Of a stretch of DNA of 16,091 nt, positions 1-7,018 are shown in pieces. The DNA lies in assembly GCA_937901865.1 (NCBI GenBank), contig CALDID010000212.1:1-16091 (forward strand), in the 5' to 3' direction. Source of the stretch: an uncultured Treponema sp. (GTDB taxonomy: Bacteria > Spirochaetota > Spirochaetia > Treponematales > Treponemataceae). How positions within the stretch are numbered: position 1 is the first letter of the stretch; each line of letters opens with the position of its first letter. Both the position numbers and the translations under genes were made by a program. The notes under the pieces were generated by a model, which saw only the letters and a list, made by a program, of their open reading frames with translations, searched no databases and was not told where the DNA came from.

Positions 1-5
1 ACCCG

Positions 6-143
6 TTTTTTACGCAGAATTAAGCTGTCATTATCGGGCTTGACCCGATAATCTTCAAAAGCACTATGCTAAAGGCTTGAAAGATTCCCGTGTCAAGCAC
101 GGGAATGACATAAAAACATAAATCAGAATGCTTTTCGTAACAC
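6..143. mobile_element. MITE-like hairpin element, copy 1
   Basis: Two palindromic units face each other: 26-54 (9 bp perfect stem ATTATCGGG/CCCGATAAT around loop CTTGA) and 82-110 (9 bp perfect stem ATTCCCGTG/CACGGGAAT around loop TCAAG, the reverse complement of CTTGA). Both keep the outer bases TGTCATT and AATCT, inverted in the second unit. The right end (127-143, ...CTTTTCGTAACAC) matches the terminal inverted repeat of copies 2 and 3. The left end is degenerate (only TTACG at 10-14 aligns), so the left boundary is approximate. No protein is encoded. It lies directly before the ribosome-binding site of the first mannan gene, so it forms part of that gene's leader or upstream region. Confidence 0.7.
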
Positions 144-161
144 TATCTCGGAGGAAAAAGA

Positions 162-1343
162 ATGATTGATGAGTTTGAAGAGAATGTTCGGCGGGAAAAG
201 GCGCGTTATGAGGCGTTAATTACGCGAAAAAACGCAGAAAACACGGATTTTTACAACGGAATTTACACGCGATACAAAAATCCTGTGCTTACTCGCGCAC
301 ATATTCCGCTTGAATGGCGATTTGACTTCGATAAAAGCGCAAATCCGTTCTTTATGGAGCGGCTCGGCGTGAATGCGGTGATGAATTCGGGCGCGATTTA
401 CTTAAACGGCTCGTATTTTCTCGTAGCGCGCGTGGAGGGAGCGGACAGAAAGTCGTTTTTCGCGGTCGCGGAGAGCAAAAGCGGCGTAGACGGCTTTCGG
501 TTTTGGGATTATCCCGTCGTTTTGCCCGACACCGAGGTAGACGAAACGAATGTATACGATATGCGGCTGACAAAACACGAGGACGGGTGGATTTACGGCG
601 TGTTTTGCAGCGAAAAGAAGGATTTTTCTTCAAAAGATTTGAGCGCGGCGGTCGCAGAAGCTGGCATAGTGCGCACAAAAGACCTCAAAACGTGGGAACG
701 ATTGCCGAATTTGCGCACATTGCACAGCCCACAGCAAAGAAATGTATGTCTGTTGCCCGATTTTGTCGGCGGAAAATACGCATTTTACACGCGCCCGATG
801 GATTCGTTCATCGACACAGGCTCAGGCGGCGGAATCGGCTTCGGCTTGGTGGACGACATCACAAAACCCGTGATTGACGAAGAGAAAATCACGAGCAGAC
901 GACGCTATCACACGATAACCGAGACGAAAAACGGCGAAGGCGCGACACCGATAAAGACTTCCCGCGGCTATATTCACATCGCGCACGGCGTTCGCAACAC
1001 TGCGGCTGGTCTGCGCTACGTTTTGTACTGTTTTGCGACCGCTTTGGACGACCCGAGCCGCGTGATTGCCGAACCGAGCGGAGTTTTTCTTGTTCCGTTG
1101 GGCGAGGAGCGGACGGGAGATGTGTCGAATGTGGTTTTCACGAACGGCGCGGCGGTAAACGAGGCGGGCGAGGTGTTTATTTACTACGCTTCGAGCGATA
1201 CGCGGCTGCATGTGGCGAAAACGACGCTTGCAAGGCTGGAAGATTACGTCTTTTCCACGCCGCGCGACCCGCTTAGAAGTGCAGATTGCGTAAAACAGCG
1301 CATTTCTTTGATTGAAAAGAACCGCGCACAGCGTGTTTTGTAA
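162..1343 (+). CDS. 4-O-beta-D-mannosyl-D-glucose phosphorylase (GH130 subfamily 1)
   Basis: Predicted cytoplasmic inverting phosphorylase that cleaves beta-mannosyl-1,4-glucose with phosphate to alpha-mannose-1-phosphate and glucose. It resembles the Bacteroides fragilis/Ruminococcus albus type (MGP) along its whole length: VEGADRKSFFAVAES at residues 91-105, NVYDMRLT with the probable proton-relay aspartate D133, KDLKTWERLP, the phosphate-site region with YTRP and DTGSGGGIG, AHGVRN, GEERTGDVSNV and IYYASSDTR. At 393 residues it has the length usual for this subfamily. There is no signal peptide. The ATG start is supported by GGAGG at 150-154, seven bases upstream. It is first in a run with a second GH130 gene and manA, which fits intracellular mannobiose use after epimerisation to mannosylglucose. 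The epimerase itself is not in the window. The region has higher GC than the rest of the window. Family assignment is firm; exact substrate is inferred from the subfamily motifs. Confidence 0.93.
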   Translation: MIDEFEENVRREKARYEALITRKNAENTDFYNGIYTRYKNPVLTRAHIPLEWRFDFDKSANPFFMERLGVNAVMNSGAIYLNGSYFLVARVEGADRKSFFAVAESKSGVDGFRFWDYPVVLPDTEVDETNVYDMRLTKHEDGWIYGVFCSEKKDFSSKDLSAAVAEAGIVRTKDLKTWERLPNLRTLHSPQQRNVCLLPDFVGGKYAFYTRPMDSFIDTGSGGGIGFGLVDDITKPVIDEEKITSRRRYHTITETKNGEGATPIKTSRGYIHIAHGVRNTAAGLRYVLYCFATALDDPSRVIAEPSGVFLVPLGEERTGDVSNVVFTNGAAVNEAGEVFIYYASSDTRLHVAKTTLARLEDYVFSTPRDPLRSADCVKQRISLIEKNRAQRVL

Positions 1344-1392
1344 AAAATACTGCAAAATCAAGGGAAAAAACCTTTGTTTTTGCAAAAATTAC

Positions 1393-1397
1393 GGAGG
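1393..1397 (+). promoter_or_regulatory. Ribosome-binding site that fixes the second GH130 start
   Basis: GGAGG lies six bases before ATG 1404. An in-frame TTG at 1374 would add ten residues, but it has no such signal and lies upstream of this site. Confidence 0.85.
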
Positions 1398-1403
1398 AAA
1401 ACG

Positions 1404-2399
1404 ATGATTAAGGTATTTGGTGAGGCAATTCCTAATATGCCATGGGAAGAAAAGGGCGAAAACTGCACGGCGAGCGTGTGGAGATACTCAAAAAACCCCG
1501 TTATTGCACGAAATCCGCTGCCTGATGTGGCGAGAATCTTCAATTCTGCGGTGTGTACGTGGAAAAACGGCGGATTTGTGGGCGTTTTTCGCGCAGAAAA
1601 GACGAACGGAATCCCGTATTTGTACTATGGTTTCAGCGATGACGCGTTGAATTGGCGATTTTCTGACGGCGGCATCAAAATTACGGACGAAAACGGCGCA
1701 GATGTAACGCCAAGCTATGCGTATGACCCGCGACTTGTGCGAATTGGCGACGTGTATCACATTATTTGGTGCACGAACTTTCACGGCGCGTCAATCGGCA
1801 TTGCGACGACGACGGATTTCAAAACTTTCACGAGCCGCGGCAATGGATTTTTGCCGTTCAACCGAAACGGTGTGCTTTTTCCGCGAAAGTTCGGCGAAAA
1901 TTACTATATTTTGACGCGCCCGAGCGACAGCGGACACACGCCGTTCGGCGACATCTTCCTTTCTGAGAGCAATGACCTTTTGCATTGGGGAAATCATCGC
2001 TTTGTGTTCGGAAAATCAAGCGAATGGTGGCAAAGTTTGAAGGTTGGGGCTGGGTGCGCGCCGATTGAAACCGAACGCGGCTGGCTTTTGTTCTATCACG
2101 GCGTAACAGGGACGTGTTCGGGCTATATTTATTCGATGGGCGCGGCGTTGCTCGACAGAAACGAGCCGTGGAAGGTGCTGAAGCGAGCCGATTCGTACCT
2201 GCTTACGCCCGAAGCGGAGTATGAAGAGCGCGGTTTTGTGCCGAGCGTGTGTTTTCCGTGCGCGGCATTGGTCGATTCTGCAACAAATCGGGGCGCAATT
2301 TACTACGGCGCGGCGGATACGAACACGGCTTTGTGTTTTACGACGGTTGACGAGGTGATTTCGTTCATCGACAAGCACGATATGGAGCAAAATCGATGA
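1404..2399 (+). CDS. beta-1,4-mannooligosaccharide phosphorylase (GH130 subfamily 2)
   Basis: Predicted cytoplasmic phosphorylase that removes mannose from the non-reducing end of beta-1,4-mannooligosaccharides as alpha-mannose-1-phosphate. Seen features of the RaMP2/UhgbMP-like group: IPNMPWEE near the N-terminus, WRYSKNPVI, YAYDPR with the probable catalytic aspartate D108, FLPFNRNGVLFPRK, LTRPSDSGHTPFGDIF, LFYHGV and IYYGAADT. With ATG 1404 the protein is 331 residues, normal for this subfamily. Its stop overlaps the manA start (ATGA at 2396-2399), implying translational coupling. Paired with the first GH130 enzyme it shortens longer chains while the first handles mannosylglucose. UhgbMP-type enzymes also act on mannosyl-GlcNAc from N-glycans, so a host-glycan substrate cannot be excluded from sequence alone. 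Confidence 0.9.
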   Translation: MIKVFGEAIPNMPWEEKGENCTASVWRYSKNPVIARNPLPDVARIFNSAVCTWKNGGFVGVFRAEKTNGIPYLYYGFSDDALNWRFSDGGIKITDENGADVTPSYAYDPRLVRIGDVYHIIWCTNFHGASIGIATTTDFKTFTSRGNGFLPFNRNGVLFPRKFGENYYILTRPSDSGHTPFGDIFLSESNDLLHWGNHRFVFGKSSEWWQSLKVGAGCAPIETERGWLLFYHGVTGTCSGYIYSMGAALLDRNEPWKVLKRADSYLLTPEAEYEERGFVPSVCFPCAALVDSATNRGAIYYGAADTNTALCFTTVDEVISFIDKHDMEQNR

Positions 2400-3181
2400 A
2401 AAAACTTGCTCCGATAGAGATGAAAAAGGTGTGGGGCGCAGAATATTGGCTGGCAAGCACGCATAAAGCGGCAAAACAGACAGATTTTGCGCAAATTGCT
2501 CCCGATTTTCCGCTTATCGTGAAGATAATCGACGCAAAAGAGGCTCTTTCGGTGCAAGTTCACCCCGATGACGAGGCGGCGCGGAGGCTGGAGGGCGAAA
2601 ATGAGCGCGGAAAGACGGAATGTTGGCTCGTGTTGGACGCAGAAGAGGGCGCGAAGCTGGTAGACGGCATTTTTCCGCAGGTTACGCGGGACGAAGTCGC
2701 AAAATCGATAGAAAACGGCACGCTTGAGGCGAAATTGCACGCGGTTGAGGTGAAAAAAGGCGATTTCGTGTTTATTCCTGCTGGAAAAGTGCACGCGATT
2801 GGCGGCGGATTGCGGCTTTTGGAGGTGCAACAGTCGAGCGACACGACGTATCGGCTCTATGATTACAATCGGGGGCGTGAATTGCACGTTAGAAAGGGCT
2901 TGGAAGCGATGAAAACCTTTCCGATTTGCAATATTGAGCCGTTCGGCGAGTCATTTTCGTGCGATTATTTCAGTTTGGAGCGCGTAACGGTGAAAAATTG
3001 TGCAGAAATCGCCGTTTCAGAGGGCATACAGCTCATTTTCATCTTGCAGTGCGAGAACTGCGAGCTGATTTCTGGCGAAACGAGGCTTTTTGCGCACAAA
3101 GAAGAGCTCATCGCGCTGGAAAAAGGCGAAAAAGCCGCACTTTCGGGTGAATGTGAAGCCATAATCATCAAAGCAAGGTAA
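2396..3181 (+). CDS. manA: mannose-6-phosphate isomerase, class I (ManA)
   Basis: Zinc-dependent cupin enzyme interconverting mannose-6-phosphate and fructose-6-phosphate in the cytoplasm. The metal-site signature is intact: SVQVHPDD with Q54 and H56, GKTECW with E75, and PAGKVHAIG with H133. The family motif QQSSDTTYRLYDYNR follows at about 146-159. At 261 residues it is shorter than the roughly 310-320 residue Bacillus-type enzymes. The shortening is spread through linkers and the C-terminal cupin region, and no catalytic motif is lost. GGAG at 2384-2387 lies eight bases before the ATG. It overlaps the upstream phosphorylase gene by four bases and is last in the cassette, consistent with channelling mannose-1-phosphate, after a phosphomannomutase encoded elsewhere, into glycolysis. 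It is followed by a terminator hairpin. Confidence 0.93.
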   Translation: MKKLAPIEMKKVWGAEYWLASTHKAAKQTDFAQIAPDFPLIVKIIDAKEALSVQVHPDDEAARRLEGENERGKTECWLVLDAEEGAKLVDGIFPQVTRDEVAKSIENGTLEAKLHAVEVKKGDFVFIPAGKVHAIGGGLRLLEVQQSSDTTYRLYDYNRGRELHVRKGLEAMKTFPICNIEPFGESFSCDYFSLERVTVKNCAEIAVSEGIQLIFILQCENCELISGETRLFAHKEELIALEKGEKAALSGECEAIIIKAR

Positions 3182-3188
3182 AAAAAAG

Positions 3189-3241
3189 CCGCACGGACGA
3201 GCAAAATTAACAGTATTTTTGCTATCCGTGCGGTATTTTTT
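3189..3241. terminator. Bidirectional rho-independent terminator
   Basis: Stem CCGCACGGA (3189-3197) pairs with TCCGTGCGG (3225-3233), extended inward by AGCAAAA (3200-3206) with TTTTGCT (3217-3223). A run of six T follows at 3236-3241, and a run of A precedes the stem (from about 3180), giving a T run on the other strand. It sits between manA (+) and a lipoprotein gene (-) that converge here, so it can end transcripts from both sides. Confidence 0.9.
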
Positions 3242-3266
3242 CGATTCAAAAAGAAATTTCAGTGAA

Positions 3267-4337
3267 TTATTTGAGTTTTTTGAACGAACTCGCCGCTTCT
3301 GTCGGTTCTACCGCCTCATTTCCTGCAAAATTCTCGCCGTCCGTAAGCGACAACAGCTCATTTTCCACCACGCCAAGCACTGCGTCGAAGTCTGCGCTGT
3401 CGATTGGCACATCAGCAACAGGACTTTCTTCATTCGCCGCGCGATACAGGGAAGAATATTGCGTTTTCATACCGTCTTTTGCCTTGATTTCGCAAAATAT
3501 ATTCCATAAATATCGCGCTAAGATAATTCTCGTCGCGATTTCGTCGCTTTCGATAGGCTTTGCTTCCGTATTTGGCAGCGCAGACGCAGGAGAAAGCAGA
3601 CCTTTCGCCGTGATGAGCTTAAAAAGCTCTTTTTCGCTCATTTTTTTGTCGAGATTATTCATAAATTCCGTATTTACCGACAATTTCGACAGCAAAACAA
3701 GCTCACTCACGCTCAATTTTTCCTTTAACAGCAGTTTCAGCTCTGTATCGTCCGCACTTTCCGCCACTTCGCGTAAAGACCACGCCGTATCACGCACATT
3801 TTTATACGCTTCGCCGTAAAAATCAGGCAAATTCAGAAAAGCCGAGTCAAATTTCGCCGCAGAATCAAGATATAAATGAGAAAGATACGCTTTTATCGCG
3901 TCTTCAAGGGCTAAAAGGCTCTCATCTTCCGCCGTTGCCGCCACAAAATCAGAAGACGAAAGCCCCAATCGCATTGAAAGCACATAACTTTGCACGTCGC
4001 CTTTGTATGCGGCTTGAGATTTCTCTAAACATTGGCTCGCCTTTGCGTTTTCGCCCAAAATCGCGAGCAATCTTCCCTTTAGCGCATATAATCGGGCAAC
4101 ACTTGCGGCCTCAAGCGTCTTTTTTTTCAAGATTTCGTCGATTTGCGCGCTCAAAACCTTCGCTTCAGACACATCTGAGCCCAAAAGATAGGCAGAATCG
4201 ATGAAAGCAAGGCGATTTTCGATTGAAAATATCTCATCTGCCTCCGAAGTTTGCTCTATCGACACGATATTTTCTTGCAACGACGAGCAACCGACGAAAA
4301 ACGACACACAAAGCACAAAAAACAAGCAAAATTTCAT
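3267..4337 (-). CDS. Lipoprotein of unknown function, helical repeat-like
   Basis: A 356-residue protein with a spirochaete-type lipoprotein signal peptide: short hydrophobic stretch after MKF and lipobox FVGC with lipidated C17. I do not recognise a named family. The mature part is almost entirely predicted helix. The segment around residues 70-120 (YALKGRLLAILGENAKASQCLEKS) has the spacing of a TPR-like helix pair. It would be a membrane-attached periplasmic or outer-membrane lipoprotein. The start at 4337 is chosen because GGAGG (4344-4348) lies six bases upstream; an in-frame upstream ATG at 4367 would add ten residues and put charged residues before the signal peptide. It is last in the five-gene minus-strand run, beginning 14 bases after the stop of the propeller gene, and ends at the bidirectional terminator. 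Confidence 0.8.
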   Translation of the reverse strand: MKFCLFFVLCVSFFVGCSSLQENIVSIEQTSEADEIFSIENRLAFIDSAYLLGSDVSEAKVLSAQIDEILKKKTLEAASVARLYALKGRLLAILGENAKASQCLEKSQAAYKGDVQSYVLSMRLGLSSSDFVAATAEDESLLALEDAIKAYLSHLYLDSAAKFDSAFLNLPDFYGEAYKNVRDTAWSLREVAESADDTELKLLLKEKLSVSELVLLSKLSVNTEFMNNLDKKMSEKELFKLITAKGLLSPASALPNTEAKPIESDEIATRIILARYLWNIFCEIKAKDGMKTQYSSLYRAANEESPVADVPIDSADFDAVLGVVENELLSLTDGENFAGNEAVEPTEAASSFKKLK

Positions 4338-4343
4338 ATTTTT

Positions 4344-4348
4344 CCTCC
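4344..4348 (-). promoter_or_regulatory. Ribosome-binding site deciding the lipoprotein start
   Basis: On the minus strand GGAGG is followed six bases later by ATG (4337). It lies in the 14-base gap after the upstream stop codon and excludes the longer start at 4367. Confidence 0.8.
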
Positions 4349-4351
4349 GAT

Positions 4352-7006
4352 TTAACGGGCATTCCACGCATAAAGTTTCTTATCAAGCCCCAAAACGACG
4401 CAATCTTTCTTTTTATCGCCGTTCACATCGATAAAATTGCACTTGCCGAAGCCAGAAAGCGGGAATTTTGCGAGCAATTCAAGCGAAGAATTAAAGCCAT
4501 AAATCACATTTGCGTCAATATACGCAAAAACATTGCCGTCAAGTGCCGCAATTCCGCCATTTTCCGCCGTGCGCCCCGCCAAATCTACGCGAATATACGC
4601 CCCGTTGAGTGCAATTTTGTACAAAGAGCCTGTTGTTGACAGCGCATAGAAGCAATTTTCGCCAGAAACAACGCCAGTTTTGAAGATTCCATCGAGCTTT
4701 ATCGGGAAACCTGTCATAATTTCGCCGTTGCACCACAGATAAAAGTTGCCCGATTGCGTAATCATTGCGCTATACAGCGTATTTTTGTCCAAAAGAAGCG
4801 CAGGAGAGCCGTACGCAATGCCAGGAAGCTCAGAAATGCTCAAAAACTGCTTATTTTTAAGGATTATCACTTGTCCGCGGAAACTTTTATCATAAACTGC
4901 GGTAATATTTCCCAAAATCGCAGGCGAACTCTTTATATTTCCGTGTAAATCGAGCGGAAGTATCTCACTTTTGCCCGTATCGTCTACAAAACACAGCGAA
5001 CCGCTCTCAAGTGGCACAACACACGCATTTTCTTGCGCAGAAATCGGTGCAGATGGCTTTTGTGCAAGCAGAATCGGGAAATTCGGCGCGACATTGAGCT
5101 TTTTATCGAGCAAATACACTGCTCCATTCTCACTAACCGCCCATAATGCGCCATTTGACCGCACTTCTTGTGCAGTTGCAACGATATATATCGCCTCTGG
5201 AAACTCTTTTTTCTCAATTTGGAGGCTTTTTACGTCAAGAGCTTTCACAATTTTGTTTTTTTCGCTCCAAAACACTGTCGTCGCTTTCGTTCCTGCCTCT
5301 TTTTCGAGGAAACTCGTCGGCGTATTCTCTAGCGCAATCGGAAATCCTGCGATATACGACGTGTCAGACGGCATTTTTGCCGAAGATTGAATGTGCAGCA
5401 ACACGTTTTCGCCGTCAATGTCGATGTCGCAGCGTCCGCTGTTGTACAACGATAAGATTTTTGATAGCGCAGTGTTTCCTCGCAGAAAGAACGGCACCGA
5501 TTTTTCCAAATTATAGAAAAGACTTATCGAACACTCGTTAGAAATGCCGTTGCTGACCGTTTTCCACCCCTCTTCAGCCGCAAGACGCGTTTCGGAGTCC
5601 TTCATTGACGCATAAATGCTCGAAAGTGTTTCTGCGGACTGCGAAAAATAGATGAAATTGTCAAAAATCATATAATACGGACTCGGAAGTTTCACGCCGA
5701 AAAGAGAAATCACGCTGCTCAAGAAGCTCGGCAGCTTTAATTGCTCCATTCTTGCCCCGCCCAGTATGAAATTCGCACCATTTTTGACAAGAATCGACGA
5801 AATTACTTTGTCAAAGACCTCTTTTCGCTTTGTTTCGTCGCTAATTTCCAGCACAAAAGCAGGGTCGTTCTGTCCTTCCACCCCAAGCACTGCAATTTCT
5901 TTGCCAGTCCACGAAAAAATTAACTCATCAAGCCCCATCGAAAACGCAACTTTGCACGCAGAGTCAGCTTTTGCCCATAATGCGTCAATATTTTGCGTTT
6001 TCGGAAAAAAAGGGAAGAATGATTGCTTCATTTCGCGCAAAGTACCGAGATTTAACAGCGTATAATACTGAACCGCATTGCCCATACTGGTGAGTAAGCG
6101 TGGTAACGTAGATTTTTGGCTCAAAAGTCGCTGCAAATCGGGGTTTTCGTCGCTTGCTTTGTAAGGAAGTGCAGCTTTTAGGCTTAATTTATCCTCTGTT
6201 ATGTCAAAAGCAACAGTACTTAGCGTGTTTTCACGCAAAATTGAGTTTAATGCAGTAGATAAAACATCGTTTCCTGCGCAAAATTCACTTGCAAGAGCGT
6301 GAACATCACAAACAAGGCGCACTTTATCGCCCGATTTTGTCATTAACTCTCTTTCGTTGCTCGAATATTCACTCGATTGCTCCATTGCCTTATCAAAAAG
6401 CGATTTATTATTGCTCGCAATGACCAAATTATGATACATCTTAAGATAAAGCCGCGTGCCTTTGTTTTCCCACACATAACACGAGCCGTCTTCGCTCTTC
6501 TCTATGCCTATTTTTGAATCTTTGAGCTTGAAATCTGCAAGAGGCGCAAGCCGTGTGGCACAAGATAGCACGCCCATATCAACAAGTGCGATAAATGCGC
6601 TTTCTCCAGTGGCATTTCCGTTCGATTTTACGTCGTATACAGCCACATCAACTCTGCGAGAGAGCAACTGCTGAACACCTTTGTTCTCTCGTATTTCGTT
6701 TTCCCTCAATAACATAAACGGTTCGCGAAAAGCCTTGAACTCGTCCATTGCAAGTATCTCATCGCTCGCCTTCAAGTCGATTAAAGGGCTCGCAAAGCTC
6801 CATAGCGACGGTGTGTGAACATACGCAGCATATCCTTTCGGTATGAATTTTAAGACATCGCGTCTATCTGCACACGAAAATATCACCCACACCGCACCAA
6901 TCGCAATAAAAAGCGCAAGTATCACAAAAATCGACTTTATTACGCCAAAAAAGCCGAAACTTTTTCCTTTTTCTGCAGTATTTTCTGTATCCACCAACTC
7001 TTTCAT
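4352..7006 (-). CDS. Membrane-anchored DUF3352-like protein with C-terminal beta-propeller
   Basis: An 884-residue protein with one membrane segment at about residues 18-44 and a large presumed periplasmic part. Residues about 50-550 begin with RRDVLKFIPKGYAAYVHTPSLWSF, the kind of opening seen in DUF3352-type proteins, and hold alternating strands and helices with no enzyme motif I recognise. Residues about 590-884 contain repeated blocks such as GALWAVSENGAVYLLDKKLNVAPNFP and NFYLWCNGEIMTGFPIKLDG, typical of PQQ-like/FG-GAP propeller blades. The last blade has a calcium-loop pattern DxNxDxxxD (D860, N862, D864, D868). The ATG is preceded by only a weak AGAG signal, 12 bases after the U32 gene stop, suggesting coupled translation. 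C45 sits in IFSC, but the preceding segment is long for a lipoprotein signal, so I favour a plain anchor. Possible role: scaffold or assembly factor in the envelope; this is inference. Confidence 0.72.
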   Translation of the reverse strand: MKELVDTENTAEKGKSFGFFGVIKSIFVILALFIAIGAVWVIFSCADRRDVLKFIPKGYAAYVHTPSLWSFASPLIDLKASDEILAMDEFKAFREPFMLLRENEIRENKGVQQLLSRRVDVAVYDVKSNGNATGESAFIALVDMGVLSCATRLAPLADFKLKDSKIGIEKSEDGSCYVWENKGTRLYLKMYHNLVIASNNKSLFDKAMEQSSEYSSNERELMTKSGDKVRLVCDVHALASEFCAGNDVLSTALNSILRENTLSTVAFDITEDKLSLKAALPYKASDENPDLQRLLSQKSTLPRLLTSMGNAVQYYTLLNLGTLREMKQSFFPFFPKTQNIDALWAKADSACKVAFSMGLDELIFSWTGKEIAVLGVEGQNDPAFVLEISDETKRKEVFDKVISSILVKNGANFILGGARMEQLKLPSFLSSVISLFGVKLPSPYYMIFDNFIYFSQSAETLSSIYASMKDSETRLAAEEGWKTVSNGISNECSISLFYNLEKSVPFFLRGNTALSKILSLYNSGRCDIDIDGENVLLHIQSSAKMPSDTSYIAGFPIALENTPTSFLEKEAGTKATTVFWSEKNKIVKALDVKSLQIEKKEFPEAIYIVATAQEVRSNGALWAVSENGAVYLLDKKLNVAPNFPILLAQKPSAPISAQENACVVPLESGSLCFVDDTGKSEILPLDLHGNIKSSPAILGNITAVYDKSFRGQVIILKNKQFLSISELPGIAYGSPALLLDKNTLYSAMITQSGNFYLWCNGEIMTGFPIKLDGIFKTGVVSGENCFYALSTTGSLYKIALNGAYIRVDLAGRTAENGGIAALDGNVFAYIDANVIYGFNSSLELLAKFPLSGFGKCNFIDVNGDKKKDCVVLGLDKKLYAWNAR

Positions 7007-7018
7007 ATATGTTCTCTG

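Noticed and set aside
822..1385. 187-residue minus-strand open frame opposite the first GH130 gene
   Set aside because: Arises from the GC-rich codon pattern of the real gene; the translation is Arg/Ala/His-rich with no family features.
1374..1403. Upstream TTG start for the second GH130 gene
   Set aside because: GGAGG at 1393-1397 is correctly spaced for ATG 1404, and the added residues do not match the family N-terminus.
6872..6874. C45 of the propeller protein as a lipobox cysteine
   Set aside because: The preceding N-terminal region is about 44 residues with a long hydrophobic segment, more like an uncleaved membrane anchor; not fully excluded.
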